Assembly (NCBI GenBank): GCA_965204835.1
Contig: OZ242017.1
Location: forward strand, 2,046,001 to 2,110,000
Length of the DNA stretch: 64,000 nt
Direction: 5' to 3'
Source: VXMT01 sp965204835
GTDB lineage: Bacteria; Chloroflexota; Dehalococcoidia; UBA2979
Shown here piece by piece: positions 1 through 8,862 of the stretch (positions are counted from its first letter, which is position 1; each line of letters begins with the position of its first letter). Under the pieces are notes generated by a model that saw nothing but the letters and a program-made list of their open reading frames with translations, made no database searches and was not told where the DNA came from. The translations under genes and the position numbers were made by a program.

Positions 1-1
1 G

Positions 2-187
2 ATGCGGCCGTTCCGGACCTTCGGCATCCAGATCAGGGGCGAGGAGACGTCGCCGCCCACGGAGATCGCGCCGGGCAAGTGGGAGGTCCGGCACACGGGA
101 CACTTCCCGCTGGGCAGCTTCGCGATGATCTTCATCTGGGAAGAGTTCGACGGAGAGTGGCTGCTCACGTACGCCGAAGACCAGTAG
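2..187 (+). CDS. C-terminal end of an unidentified protein (5' truncated by window edge)
   Basis: The reading frame is open from the window start to a TAG at 185-187, so an unknown number of N-terminal residues is missing; the ATG at base 2 need not be the real start. The visible 61 residues are rich in Trp, Phe and Glu and end in an alternating hydrophobic/acidic pattern (GEWLLTYAEDQ), which resembles the last strand of NTF2/SnoaL-like folds. That resemblance is weak and no function is assigned. It lies 89 bp upstream of the phosphotriesterase-family gene on the same strand. Confidence 0.45.
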   Translation: MRPFRTFGIQIRGEETSPPTEIAPGKWEVRHTGHFPLGSFAMIFIWEEFDGEWLLTYAEDQ

Positions 188-276
188 GCCCGCGCTGCAG
201 CAGGCCGAGCGACGGCTCGCCCACCGGACGCGGCGGGTTCGCATAGGATGAGCCGGCGACACCTGCGAGGCCCAAC

Positions 277-1218
277 ATGACGCTTATCCCCACCGTCCGG
301 GGCGACCTCGACACCGCCGACCTCGGCTTCACGCTCATGCACGAGCACGTCTTCCTGCTCTCGCATGACCTGTACGCCAGCTACCCGCAGCTCTTCGACC
401 GCGACGCCGAGATCGAGCGCGCCGCCGCGCTGCTCGACGAGGCGTACGAGCACGGCGTCCGCACGATCGTCGACCTCACGACGGTGGACCTCGGCCGCGA
501 CATCGGCCTCGTGGCAGCCGCGGCGGAGCGGACGCGGATGCAGATCGTGGTCGCGACCGGCGTGCACCTCAACCCGCCGGGGTACTTCCAGCGCCGCAAC
601 CCCGACCCGATCGTCGAGCTCTATCTCGGCGACCTCAACGAGGGCATCGCCGGGACCGGCATCCGCGCGGGCGCGATCAAGATCGCGACCGAGGAGTGCA
701 CGCCGGAGAACGAGTTCCAGCTGCGCGTCGCCGCCATGGCGCACCGCGCAACCGGCACGCCGCTCATGACGCACAGCAACCCCACGATCGGCTCGGGCGC
801 CGACCAGCAGCGCGTCTTCGCCGAGGAGGGCGTGGACCTCGAACGCGTCGTGATCGGCCACTCCGGCGACACGACGGACGTCGACTACCTGTCCGGGCTG
901 ATGGACCGCGGCAGCACCATCGGGATGGACCGCTTCGGCGCGCCGATCGGCGCGAGCACGGCGGAGCGCATCGAGACCATCGCCGAGCTGTGCCGGCGCG
1001 GATACGCCGGCCGGATGGTGCTCTCGCACGACACGTCGTGCCACTTCAACGGCGTGCTCCCGGAGGTGCTCGCGCAGCGCATGCCGGAGTGGCACTTCCT
1101 GCTCATCCCGGACCGCGTGCTGCCGGAGCTCGAACGCCTCGGCGTCACCGAAGAGCAGGTGCGGGCGATGATGGTGGACAATCCGCGACGCCTCTTCGAG
1201 GCGCAGGAGCCGTACTAG
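277..1218 (+). CDS. Phosphotriesterase-family metal hydrolase (PLL-type lactonase)
   Basis: A 313-residue amidohydrolase-superfamily protein of the phosphotriesterase family, a binuclear-metal TIM barrel. All expected metal ligands are visible: H22 and H24 in the N-terminal HEH motif, the bridging lysine K135 (context AIKIATEE) that is carboxylated in the family, H166 (MTHSNP), H195 (VIGHSGD) and D252 (LSHDTSC). Relatives hydrolyse lactones, often acyl-homoserine lactones, and some have promiscuous organophosphatase activity; the substrate cannot be told from sequence. Length matches the PLL group (about 315-330). It stands alone before the ispH operon. Confidence 0.85.
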   Translation: MTLIPTVRGDLDTADLGFTLMHEHVFLLSHDLYASYPQLFDRDAEIERAAALLDEAYEHGVRTIVDLTTVDLGRDIGLVAAAAERTRMQIVVATGVHLNPPGYFQRRNPDPIVELYLGDLNEGIAGTGIRAGAIKIATEECTPENEFQLRVAAMAHRATGTPLMTHSNPTIGSGADQQRVFAEEGVDLERVVIGHSGDTTDVDYLSGLMDRGSTIGMDRFGAPIGASTAERIETIAELCRRGYAGRMVLSHDTSCHFNGVLPEVLAQRMPEWHFLLIPDRVLPELERLGVTEEQVRAMMVDNPRRLFEAQEPY

Positions 1219-1284
1219 CCGCGCGATCCGCGGTACCCGCTCCACGACGAGGTCCGCGGAACGGCACGGTGCGCCGCGCTGTCG

Positions 1285-1290
1285 TATACT
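1285..1290 (+). promoter_or_regulatory. Candidate -10 element upstream of ispH operon
   Basis: TATACT lies 42 bases before the ispH ATG in an otherwise GC-rich gap. No good -35 hexamer is found at the usual distance, so only the -10-like sequence is supported. Confidence 0.35.
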
Positions 1291-1331
1291 TGTTGTCGCG
1301 ACTCAATCTCGTCGCGTCGCGTGAGGTGCAC

Positions 1332-2264
1332 ATGCCCCGGATCATCCGTGCGAGCGAGATGGGCTTCTGCATGGGCGTGCGCCGCGCCGTCCAGATGATG
1401 GAGGAGGAGGCGACCCCCGAGCGCCCCATCTCCAGCGCCGGCGAGATCGTCCACAACCCCCACGTCGTCGACCAGCTCGCGGCCGTCGGCGTCCGGCAAC
1501 TCCCCGGTCCCGATGACGTCGAGGGCGACTTCGGCGCCGTCACCGCACAGGGCGTCGGCGGGGGCCGCGTCGCCATCACCGCCCACGGCGTCGGCGAGCG
1601 GGTGCTGATCGACCTCGAGCGCGCCGGGCTCGACATCGTGGACACGACCTGTCCCGTGGTGACGCGCGCGCAGCGCTACGCCCAGAAGTTCGTGCGCGAG
1701 AACTGGCACGTGCTGATCTTCGGCGACCCCGGCCACAAGGAGGTGCGAGGCATCACCGGCTGGGGCTTCGACATCAAGGGCTCCTCGAAGGTCTCGGTCA
1801 TCGAGCACGCCGACATCGACCACCTGCGTGACGTGATCGAGACGTTCCCGGGCGGGTTCCCGAACAAGATCGGCGTCATGGCGCAGACCACGCACCGCAT
1901 GGACGACTTCGCAACATTCGTCAGCAACCTCATGTCGCTGCAGCGCGAGGCGAACTTCGAGATGCACGTGGTCAACACGCTCTGCCACGCCACCACCGGG
2001 CAGCAGGCCGCAGCCGCCGAGCTCGCCCACGAGGTCGACGTGATGGTGGTGGTCGGCGGCCGCAAGAGCGCGAACACGCGGCACCTCCGCGAGGTCTGCG
2101 AGAGCGAGGGCGCGCGCACCTTCCAGGTCGAGAGCTCGGCCGAACTCGAGCCCGGGTGGTTCGAGGGCGCCGACCGCATCGGCCTGACCGCGGGCGCCTC
2201 GACGCCGGACAGCTCGATTGACGAGGTCGAGGAACGCCTCGCGGCACTCACCGGGGCGCACTGA
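1332..2264 (+). CDS. ispH: 4-hydroxy-3-methylbut-2-enyl diphosphate reductase
   Basis: The last enzyme of the MEP isoprenoid pathway, reducing HMBPP to IPP and DMAPP with a [4Fe-4S] cluster. The 310-residue product has the three cluster cysteines C13 (GFCMGVRRAV), C107 (TTCPVV) and C218 (NTLCHATTG), plus the substrate-binding HNPHVV, GHKEVRG and VGGRKSANT motifs and the C-terminal GASTPDSSI signature. The frame is open upstream of the ATG at 1332, but family similarity begins there and a GTGAGG stretch precedes it. HpnC starts 23 bases after the stop, so precursor supply and squalene synthesis look co-transcribed. Confidence 0.96.
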   Translation: MPRIIRASEMGFCMGVRRAVQMMEEEATPERPISSAGEIVHNPHVVDQLAAVGVRQLPGPDDVEGDFGAVTAQGVGGGRVAITAHGVGERVLIDLERAGLDIVDTTCPVVTRAQRYAQKFVRENWHVLIFGDPGHKEVRGITGWGFDIKGSSKVSVIEHADIDHLRDVIETFPGGFPNKIGVMAQTTHRMDDFATFVSNLMSLQREANFEMHVVNTLCHATTGQQAAAAELAHEVDVMVVVGGRKSANTRHLREVCESEGARTFQVESSAELEPGWFEGADRIGLTAGASTPDSSIDEVEERLAALTGAH

Positions 2265-2287
2265 CCCGCTCCGACGGACGGGCCGCG

Positions 2288-3181
2288 ATGACATCCAGCC
2301 CCACCGCGACCATGCGCCCATCACCCGGGCCCATCACGCCGCGCGAGGCGTACCGGGAGTGCGAGCGCTACGCCCGCGGGCGCAGCGAGAACTTCCCGGT
2401 CGTCACGTTGTTCCTGCCGCGCAAGCTGCGTCCGCACTTCTTCGCGGTCTACGCCTTCTGCCGCTTCACCGACGACCTCGGAGACGAGGCCGAGGGCGAC
2501 CGCCTCGCCATGCTCGACGCATGGGAGCACGAGCTCCGCGAGGCCGTGGCCGGGCGCCCCGTGCGCCCGCTCTTCGTGGCCCTCGCACAGACGATCGAGG
2601 AGTGCTCGATCCCGCTCGACCCGTTCCTGCGGCTGATCGAGGCGAACCGCATCGACCAGCGCGTCTCGCGGTTCGAGACGTACGAGGACGTGCTGGAGTA
2701 CTGCACCTACTCGGCGACACCCGTCGGGCAGATGGTGCTCGCCGTGCTCGGACACCACGACCCCGAGCGGGTCGCCCTGTCCGACCAGATCTGCATCGGC
2801 CTGCAGGTCGCGAACTTCTGGCAGGACGTCTCGGTCGACATCGCCAAGGGGCGCGTCTACCTGCCGCAGGAGGACCTGCGCAGCTTCGGCTGCGACGACG
2901 CGCAGATCGTCGAGCGGCGATTCGACGAGCGCTTCCGCGAGCTGATGCGCTTCCAGGTCGAGCGTGGGCGGTCGCACTTCGCGGCGGGCCAGCGTCTCGA
3001 GGACCTCGTCTCGCGCTCGGTCCGCACCGACATCCGCCTCTTCCGCCTCGGGGGCGAGGCGATCCTCGACGCGATCGAGGCCTCCGGGTACGACACGCTG
3101 AGCGCGCGCCCTCGCGTCACGCGCGCGGTCAAGGCGCGGCTGCTGCTCGTCCACGGCGCGCGCGTGCTCCTCGGGCGCTAG
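2288..3181 (+). CDS. hpnC: Squalene synthase-like HpnC
   Basis: A trans-isoprenyl diphosphate synthase of the squalene/phytoene synthase family, 297 residues. Both aspartate-rich Mg-diphosphate motifs are present: D62-D63-x-x-D66 in the first and D180-x-x-x-D184 in the second (NFWQDVSVD). In the HpnCDE route, HpnC acts after HpnD and converts presqualene diphosphate to hydroxysqualene. The assignment to HpnC rather than HpnD rests on gene order and on the NFWQD form of motif 2. An in-frame ATG at 2318 could also serve as start. It belongs to the ispH-hpnCDE operon. Confidence 0.9.
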   Translation: MTSSPTATMRPSPGPITPREAYRECERYARGRSENFPVVTLFLPRKLRPHFFAVYAFCRFTDDLGDEAEGDRLAMLDAWEHELREAVAGRPVRPLFVALAQTIEECSIPLDPFLRLIEANRIDQRVSRFETYEDVLEYCTYSATPVGQMVLAVLGHHDPERVALSDQICIGLQVANFWQDVSVDIAKGRVYLPQEDLRSFGCDDAQIVERRFDERFRELMRFQVERGRSHFAAGQRLEDLVSRSVRTDIRLFRLGGEAILDAIEASGYDTLSARPRVTRAVKARLLLVHGARVLLGR

Positions 3182-3193
3182 GGGGAGGCAGCC

Positions 3194-4114
3194 GTGGCGT
3201 TCGACGTGCTGGCCGAGCTCGAAGCGCACGGGAGCGAGCCGTACACGCCCGAGGAGGCCTCCGCGTGGTGCCGCGCGTACACGAAGGACCGCGCGTCCAA
3301 CTTCTACTACGCCTTCACCATCCTGCCCGCTGCCAAGCGCAACGCCATCTACGCCGCGTACGCCTTCAGCGGGTACGTCGACGACATCGCGGACGAGCTG
3401 ACCGACCGCGGCCGCCAGGAGCGCGAGATCGCGCTCGCCCGCAGCCTCGTCGCGGCGTGCTACGCCGGCGAGCGGCAGGGGCCGCTCTTCACCGCGCTCG
3501 GCGAGGCCATCGACCGCTTCGCGATCCCGCACGAGTACTTCGAGCAGCTCATCAGCGGCGTCGAGATGGACTTCACCATCGACCGCTACGCGACGTGGCC
3601 GGACCTGCTGGAGTACTGCTACCGCGTCGCCTCGATCGTGGGGCACATCTGCGTCGCGATCTTCGGGGCGAAGCCACACCCGCGGGCGGGCGAGTTTGCG
3701 ACGAGCATGGGGCTGGGGCTGCAACTCGTGAACATCATGCGCGACGTGCGCGAGGACGCGAGCCGCGGCCGCGTGTACTTCCCCGCCGACGAGCTCGCCG
3801 CGCACGGCCTCACCGCCGACGACATCCTCGCGTGCCGCTACGACGAGCGCTTCGCGGCGATGATGGCCGCGCAGGGCGCGCGCGCCCGCCACTACTTCGA
3901 GCTCGGCCGCAACCTGCTGCCGCTCCTCGACGTGCGGTCGCGGATGTGCGTCAACGTGCTCCAGGGCGTCTACTTCGAGCTGCTGCGACGCATCGAGGCG
4001 CGGAACTACGACGTGCTCTCCGAGCGGGTGAGCCTGAGCGGACGCGAGAAGGTCGCCGCCATCGCGCGGCTCTGGGCCGGCGCCGCCCTCCTCGGGCCGG
4101 CGCGGTCCGGCTGA
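3194..4114 (+). CDS. hpnD: Presqualene diphosphate synthase HpnD
   Basis: A 306-residue squalene/phytoene synthase-family enzyme, expected to condense two farnesyl diphosphates to presqualene diphosphate. Motif 1 is D63-D64-x-x-D67 (YVDDIADEL) and motif 2 is D184-x-x-x-D188 (NIMRDVRED), followed by the typical RGRVYFP. It starts with GTG at 3194 behind a GGGGGAGG ribosome-binding site and sits 12 bases after hpnC. It is a diverged paralogue of the preceding gene, as usual for hpnC/hpnD pairs. Confidence 0.92.
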   Translation: MAFDVLAELEAHGSEPYTPEEASAWCRAYTKDRASNFYYAFTILPAAKRNAIYAAYAFSGYVDDIADELTDRGRQEREIALARSLVAACYAGERQGPLFTALGEAIDRFAIPHEYFEQLISGVEMDFTIDRYATWPDLLEYCYRVASIVGHICVAIFGAKPHPRAGEFATSMGLGLQLVNIMRDVREDASRGRVYFPADELAAHGLTADDILACRYDERFAAMMAAQGARARHYFELGRNLLPLLDVRSRMCVNVLQGVYFELLRRIEARNYDVLSERVSLSGREKVAAIARLWAGAALLGPARSG

Positions 4115-4124
4115 CGCCACCGTC

Positions 4125-5468
4125 GTGCGCGTCGGGATCATCGGCGCCGGTCTCGCCGGGCTGTCCGCGGGACTGGAGCTCGCGGACCGCGGGCACGAGG
4201 TCGAGATCTTCGAGCGCCGCCCCTGGGCCGGCGGCGCCACCTACTCGTTCCGCGACGAGGAGACGGGCGGCGAGGTCGACAACGGCCAGCACGTCTTCAT
4301 GCAGTGCACCACGGCCTACACGGGCTTCCTCGAACGTATCGGCACGCTCGCCCTGACCCACCGGCAGCAGCGGCTGCACGTGCCGGTGTTCGACGAGGAC
4401 GGCGCGCGCTCCGACCTGCGGGCCGCGCCACTGCCCTTCGGGCTGCACCTCGCGCCGGCGCTGCTGCGCTATCGCCACCTGGCATGGCGGCAGAAGGCGC
4501 AGATCGCGCGCGCCTTCCTCTCCCTGCGCACGCTCGGCCGCGCCGAGCGAGCCCGCCTCGATGACCAGACGTTCGAGGAGTGGCTGCGCGCGCGCGGCCA
4601 GTCGGCCGACACGATCCGCGAGTTCTGGGACTTCCTCGTGATCCCCACCCTCAACTGCCGTGCGGGCGAGGCGAGCGCTCGCCAGGCCCTGTTCGTGCTG
4701 GAGGAGGGCTTCCAGCGCGGGCCTGGCGCGGCCGCCCTCGGCGTTGCCGCCGTCGGCCTCTCGAAGCTGCACGTCGAGCCCGCGGTGCGCGCCATAGAGG
4801 CGCGCGGCGGGAGGCTGACCACGCGCGAGCCCATCGAGGCCGTCCGGGCCGCCAACGGCCGCGCCACGGCGCTGGTGCTGCGCGGCGGCGAGGAGCGCTC
4901 GTTCGACGCGTACGTGAGCGCGCTCGCCCCGTGGCGACTGCTGCCGCTGCTGCCGGAGGAGCTGCGAAGCAGCGGCGTGTTCGCCGAGCTCGCGAGCTTC
5001 AAGCCGGCCGCGATCCTCAACCTGCACCTCTGGTTCGACCGGCCCGTGGCGGACTTCGCGTTCGCCGCGTTCTTGCGCTCCGAGGTGCAGTGGGTGTTCA
5101 ACCGCAGCCGCGCGGGTGGTGAGGATGAGACGCGCGGCCAGCACCTCGTCGTCTCGATCAGTGCGCCGGGGGAGCTCTTCGAGCTGCGCGGGGAGGAGCT
5201 GCGCGACCGGTTGCTGCCGCAGCTACAGCGGGCGCTGCCCGCCGCGCGCGAGGCCACGCTGCGCCACTACACGGTCGTGAAGGAGCCCGAGGCGACGTTC
5301 GTGCCCGCGCCGGGGCTGAGGCGTCCGGGCCCGCGTACACCGCTCGAGAACCTCTACCTCGCAGGCGCGTACACCGACACCGGCTGGCCCGCGACCATGG
5401 AGTCCGCAGTGCGCAGCGGACTCGCGGCGGCTGCTGCCGTCGACGCGGCGAGGAGCGCGGGCGCGTAG
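4125..5468 (+). CDS. hpnE: Hydroxysqualene dehydroxylase HpnE
   Basis: A FAD-dependent amine-oxidase-fold enzyme of 447 residues that reduces hydroxysqualene to squalene. The N-terminal Rossmann motif GAGLAGLSAG (residues 7-16) and the following ELADRGHEVEIFERR are clear, and the C-terminal FAD contact (YLAGAYTDTGWPATMESAVRSG) is intact. GTG start 10 bases after hpnD. It closes the squalene operon; no squalene-hopene cyclase or oxidosqualene cyclase lies in the window, so the end product (hopanoid, sterol or squalene itself) is not visible. Confidence 0.92.
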   Translation: MRVGIIGAGLAGLSAGLELADRGHEVEIFERRPWAGGATYSFRDEETGGEVDNGQHVFMQCTTAYTGFLERIGTLALTHRQQRLHVPVFDEDGARSDLRAAPLPFGLHLAPALLRYRHLAWRQKAQIARAFLSLRTLGRAERARLDDQTFEEWLRARGQSADTIREFWDFLVIPTLNCRAGEASARQALFVLEEGFQRGPGAAALGVAAVGLSKLHVEPAVRAIEARGGRLTTREPIEAVRAANGRATALVLRGGEERSFDAYVSALAPWRLLPLLPEELRSSGVFAELASFKPAAILNLHLWFDRPVADFAFAAFLRSEVQWVFNRSRAGGEDETRGQHLVVSISAPGELFELRGEELRDRLLPQLQRALPAAREATLRHYTVVKEPEATFVPAPGLRRPGPRTPLENLYLAGAYTDTGWPATMESAVRSGLAAAAAVDAARSAGA

Positions 5469-5502
5469 GACTTCGCGGGCCGCGAGGACCCTCGCAGCGC
5501 CG

Positions 5503-6678
5503 CTACCAGCGCTTCGAGCGCTCGGCGTGTACGTGGTCGGGCAAGCCGTAGGTGATGCCTTCCTCGTCGAACTGCGCCACGTCGAACAGCCCCGTGAACC
5601 TCGCGAAGTTGCTGGTCTGGTGGCGCTTCCGGAAGAGCCTGTTCAGGAGGGTGTCGTAGCGCTTCTGCATCCGGAACCAGGCGAGCACGCCAAACGTCCT
5701 GCTCTGCGGGTACAACAGCTGGTCCGCGAGATCGTTGCCGATGAGCGCGCGCGAGACGCTGAAGACGTAGTTGGCGAGACGGCGGCGTTCGGCGGGCTCA
5801 TCGACGCCGGCGACCAGCGGCGCGGAGTTGACCAGCGCGTTCGCCATTGCGACCGACTCCATCCCGGGCTCGGGCTCGCACATGACGCCGATGTCGAAGA
5901 TGCGGTCGGCGTCGGCCTCGTCGCGGAACAGCATCGACTCGGGGATCCCCATCAGGTAGCCGTCGTAGCGCCACACGTCCATGAAGCTCGCCCGTTCCTC
6001 GTCGTCGAAGATCGCGCCGAGGTTCTCCAGGTGCTTGAGCTGCCGGGCGGAGAAGGAGGAGATCGCGAATCCCAGGTGCGCGGCACTGATCGGCGTGCCC
6101 CACGCCTTGTGATCCCACTCGCCGGACTCGTTCAGGAGCCTCCTGATCGTCGCGTGCACCACGCGCAGGCGGACGGTCAGCTTCCAGCCGTCCCCCGTAC
6201 GCTCGAGCCCGCCGGGGATGAACATCTCCACCATGTGGCGGTTGTTCTGCCGGAGGCGCCGGACGCCCTGGTCGCGCAGCCGCCCGGTGATGAAGAACGA
6301 CTTGGCGATATTCGTCGAGAAGCCTTCGACGAGCGTCCCTCCCACCATCCCCCCCAGCGCCAGCCGCGAGTTCCGGTGGAACATCCGGATGCCCGGGATG
6401 AACGCCGAGTGGTCCACCCAGTCCGGCTCGATCGAAGCCTCGTGGAAGAAGTCGCGGACGTATGGAGGAAGGTCGCGCAGGTCCTCTTCGTCGTTCGCGT
6501 CCATCGCGATGTGCAGCACCTCGCTCGCCCGCTCGATACCGAGCTCCTCCAGCCTGGCCATGAGGTCGTCCGCGAGCGGGTCGGCAATGGTCGTGTGCTC
6601 GAGGTACCTGGAGGCCAACTCCGGGTCGACCGCCCGAGCACGCGCATAGCCGGCCTCGTAGTCGGTGGGAATGTACAT
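5503..6678 (-). CDS. Oxygenase MpaB-family / DUF2236 protein
   Basis: A 391-residue member of the DUF2236 family (MpaB, latex-clearing-protein superfamily), mostly alpha-helical proteins; characterised relatives bind b-type heme and cleave C=C bonds in polyisoprenoids or other lipids. The RLRVVHATIRRLL segment carries the conserved Arg/His cluster, and NxHMVEMFIPGG and HLGFAIS contexts fit the family. The start at 6678 begins with MYIPTD; an in-frame ATG 69 bases upstream is possible but unlike relatives. It is convergent with hpnE (34 bp apart), which makes an isoprenoid substrate an attractive but unproven idea. Confidence 0.7.
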   Translation of the reverse strand: MYIPTDYEAGYARARAVDPELASRYLEHTTIADPLADDLMARLEELGIERASEVLHIAMDANDEEDLRDLPPYVRDFFHEASIEPDWVDHSAFIPGIRMFHRNSRLALGGMVGGTLVEGFSTNIAKSFFITGRLRDQGVRRLRQNNRHMVEMFIPGGLERTGDGWKLTVRLRVVHATIRRLLNESGEWDHKAWGTPISAAHLGFAISSFSARQLKHLENLGAIFDDEERASFMDVWRYDGYLMGIPESMLFRDEADADRIFDIGVMCEPEPGMESVAMANALVNSAPLVAGVDEPAERRRLANYVFSVSRALIGNDLADQLLYPQSRTFGVLAWFRMQKRYDTLLNRLFRKRHQTSNFARFTGLFDVAQFDEEGITYGLPDHVHAERSKRW

Positions 6679-6754
6679 CGAGCCCACGCGAAGCGTATCC
6701 GATCCTGGTGTTCGCCCGGACGGCAGGCGTTCGGTCACGGGCCACACCCCTCCC

Positions 6755-6778
6755 CGGCGTTGCCGGGCGGCAACGCCG
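6755..6778 (-). terminator. Perfect 10-bp hairpin between sulP and the mpaB-like gene
   Basis: CGGCGTTGCC and GGCAACGCCG flank a GGGC loop. It lies just after the SulP stop codon on the minus strand. No T-run follows, so it is a terminator candidate only. Confidence 0.45.
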
Positions 6779-6851
6779 ACGGTGGTGGGCCACTAGACAT
6801 CGTATCTCGCACGGTCGTGAAGGGCATCACTGTATGCCCGCGGGCGCGGGC

Positions 6852-8492
6852 TCAGGCCGCGCCATCGCGCACCTCGCGCGCCTGCAGCAGCCGCGCGGCC
6901 GTCTCCCGAGCCTCGTCCAGGTCGGCCGCGAAGCAGTCTGCGGGGACGTTCTGCAGCACGTTCAGCGCGTTGAGTGTGACCGCAGGCAGGCCTGCCAGGC
7001 CCATGACAATGCAATCCGTATCCTCGGCGATCGCCGTCTCGATCATGCTCTCCACCACCAGCGCCGCGCTGTCGTCCACGTAGACGGTGTCCGTGAAGTC
7101 CAGGATCACCACCTCGTGGTCCCGGATGTCGACGCCGATCGTGCTGATCAGCTCGCTCGACGACGCCACCGAGAAGGTGCCGCGCAGGGCCACCAGCCCG
7201 ACGCGCGCTGAGAACGCGTCGGCTTCGGACTGGTCGCTCCAGCCACCCAGGAAGCTCTGGTCCAGCAGCGGCACGGACACCACGCTGTCCAACTGCAGCC
7301 GCTCGAGCGCCCTCGCGCTGGCCATGCCGGCGGCGATCAGGCCGATGGCGACCGCCGTCACGAGGTCCAGGAACACGGTCAGTCCCAGCGTGATGAACAT
7401 GACGAGCAAGTGCTCGCGCTGCACGCGGTGGATCCGCGTCAGGAACCGCCAGTCGATGATGTCCCACCCGACCTTCATCAGGATGCCCGCCAGCGCCGCG
7501 TGTGGGATCGACTCGACGTACCGTCCCAGCCCGAGCACCAGCGCGAGCAGGATGGCGGCCCGCAGCACGCCCGAGACCTGCGTCTGACCGCCGGCGCGGA
7601 TGTTCACGACCGTACCCATGGTCGCGCCCGCCCCCGGCGTCGCGCCGATCAGGCCGGCGATGGTGTTGCCGATGCCCTGGCCGACCAGCTCGCGGTTCGG
7701 ATTGTGGCGCGTGCGCGTCATCGCGTCGGCCACCAGCGAGGTGAGGAGGCTGTCGATGGAGCCCAGCAGCGCGAGGATCAGCGCCGGCTCCACGGACCTG
7801 GCGAGCAGCCCCGGCGCCACCTCCGGCACATGCAGGCTCGGGAGGCCCGTCGGCACCTCGCCGATCACCGGGGTGTCACCGAGCCAGAGCAGGCTGAGCG
7901 CCGTCCCGGCGGCCAGTGCGGCCAGCGCCGGCGGCAGGTACTTCCTGAACTGCGCCGGCCACAGCACACCGACGGCGAGCGTGACGAGGGCGATGGTCAG
8001 CGCGTTGAAGTTCAGGTCGCCGATGGTCTCGGGCCACGCACGCACGGCCTCGAGGGGGCCCCCGGTCCGGACCGGGGCGCCCATGAACGGGATGGTCTGC
8101 AACAGGATGATGATCACGCCGATGCCGGACATGAACCCCGAGATCACCGAGTACGGCGTGTAGGCCACGAAGCGGCCGATGCGCATCAGCCCCAGGCCGA
8201 TCTGGATCAGCCCGGCCATCACGACGATCGTCAGCGCCTCGGAGAGCGTCTCGGCATGGGTGGTGACGATGACGGCCATCGCCACGGCCATCGGGCCGGT
8301 CGGACCGGAGATCTGGGACTTCGTGCCGCCGAACACGGCGGCGAAGAACCCGACGGCGATCGCGCCGTAGATGCCGGCGACCGCTCCCAGGCCCGATGCC
8401 TCACCGAACGCCAGGCCGACGGGAAGCCCAACCACTGCCGCGGTGACGCCACCGAACAGGTCGCCTCGCAGCGACTGCACGCTATAGGCCAT
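6852..8492 (-). CDS. SulP-family anion transporter with C-terminal STAS domain
   Basis: A 546-residue SLC26/SulP transporter, taking up sulfate, bicarbonate or another anion across the inner membrane. The N-terminal segment has the family motifs GLPVGLAFG and the GGTKSQISGPTGPM signature, followed by many hydrophobic spans to about residue 400. The last 110 residues form a STAS domain (EVVILDFTDTVYVDDSAALV). The start at 8492 gives the normal N-terminus, with GGGGGA about 9 bases upstream. It is divergent from the STAS/phosphatase operon across a 370-bp gap. The exact anion cannot be read from sequence. Confidence 0.9.
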   Translation of the reverse strand: MAYSVQSLRGDLFGGVTAAVVGLPVGLAFGEASGLGAVAGIYGAIAVGFFAAVFGGTKSQISGPTGPMAVAMAVIVTTHAETLSEALTIVVMAGLIQIGLGLMRIGRFVAYTPYSVISGFMSGIGVIIILLQTIPFMGAPVRTGGPLEAVRAWPETIGDLNFNALTIALVTLAVGVLWPAQFRKYLPPALAALAAGTALSLLWLGDTPVIGEVPTGLPSLHVPEVAPGLLARSVEPALILALLGSIDSLLTSLVADAMTRTRHNPNRELVGQGIGNTIAGLIGATPGAGATMGTVVNIRAGGQTQVSGVLRAAILLALVLGLGRYVESIPHAALAGILMKVGWDIIDWRFLTRIHRVQREHLLVMFITLGLTVFLDLVTAVAIGLIAAGMASARALERLQLDSVVSVPLLDQSFLGGWSDQSEADAFSARVGLVALRGTFSVASSSELISTIGVDIRDHEVVILDFTDTVYVDDSAALVVESMIETAIAEDTDCIVMGLAGLPAVTLNALNVLQNVPADCFAADLDEARETAARLLQAREVRDGAA

Positions 8493-8862
8493 GTGGACGC
8501 GTCCCCCAGCAGTCAGACATGCGGCGCCTGCCCACGGGTGTGGTCCCGGGCAGCCGGCAGGCCGTCACTTGCAACCCGTCCCGCATCCGCGCGCCATGCG
8601 CAACTCTAGCGCGTCGTCGCGACGGTGTGGGTTCGCGATACTACAGGTTGCTTCAGCCCGGTGGTCGGCAGGACTGCGAGGCGGCATGATGAGCGCGGCG
8701 GCGCTATGATGGGTGTGGTGCTCACGCGGCAGGGAATCTCTTCTCGACTCGGCAAGCCGAGGCCCCCGGACTGTTCCGGAAGAAGACTCCCGGACCGCGT
8801 GCGCTCTAACGTCCTTGTAGTACGATGCGTCGAGTGCCGAGCGAGCTTCAGGAGACGGGCCA
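8493..8862. promoter_or_regulatory. 370-bp divergent intergenic region (sulP / signalling operon)
   Basis: No convincing gene is present; the open frames here are short and GC-shadow-like. Candidate -10 elements on the plus strand are TATGAT at 8705-8710 and TACGAT at 8821-8826, neither with a strong -35. A 14-bp palindrome CTCGGCAAGCCGAG at 8748-8761 could bind a dimeric regulator. The region probably carries promoters for both flanking transcription units. Confidence 0.35.

Noticed and set aside
696..1331. N-terminal extension of the ispH frame (open from 696)
   Set aside because: It overlaps the phosphotriesterase gene in another frame and has the Arg/Pro/Ala composition of GC-shadow sequence; LytB similarity starts at 1332.
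2321..4240. 639-residue frame opposite hpnC/hpnD
   Set aside because: Antisense shadow; real genes with two Asp-rich motifs each are on the plus strand.
5471..5495. Small palindromes between hpnE and the DUF2236 gene (TCGCGGGCCGCGA and GCGAGGACCCTCGC)
   Set aside because: Loops are only one or two bases and they overlap each other; too weak to call a terminator.
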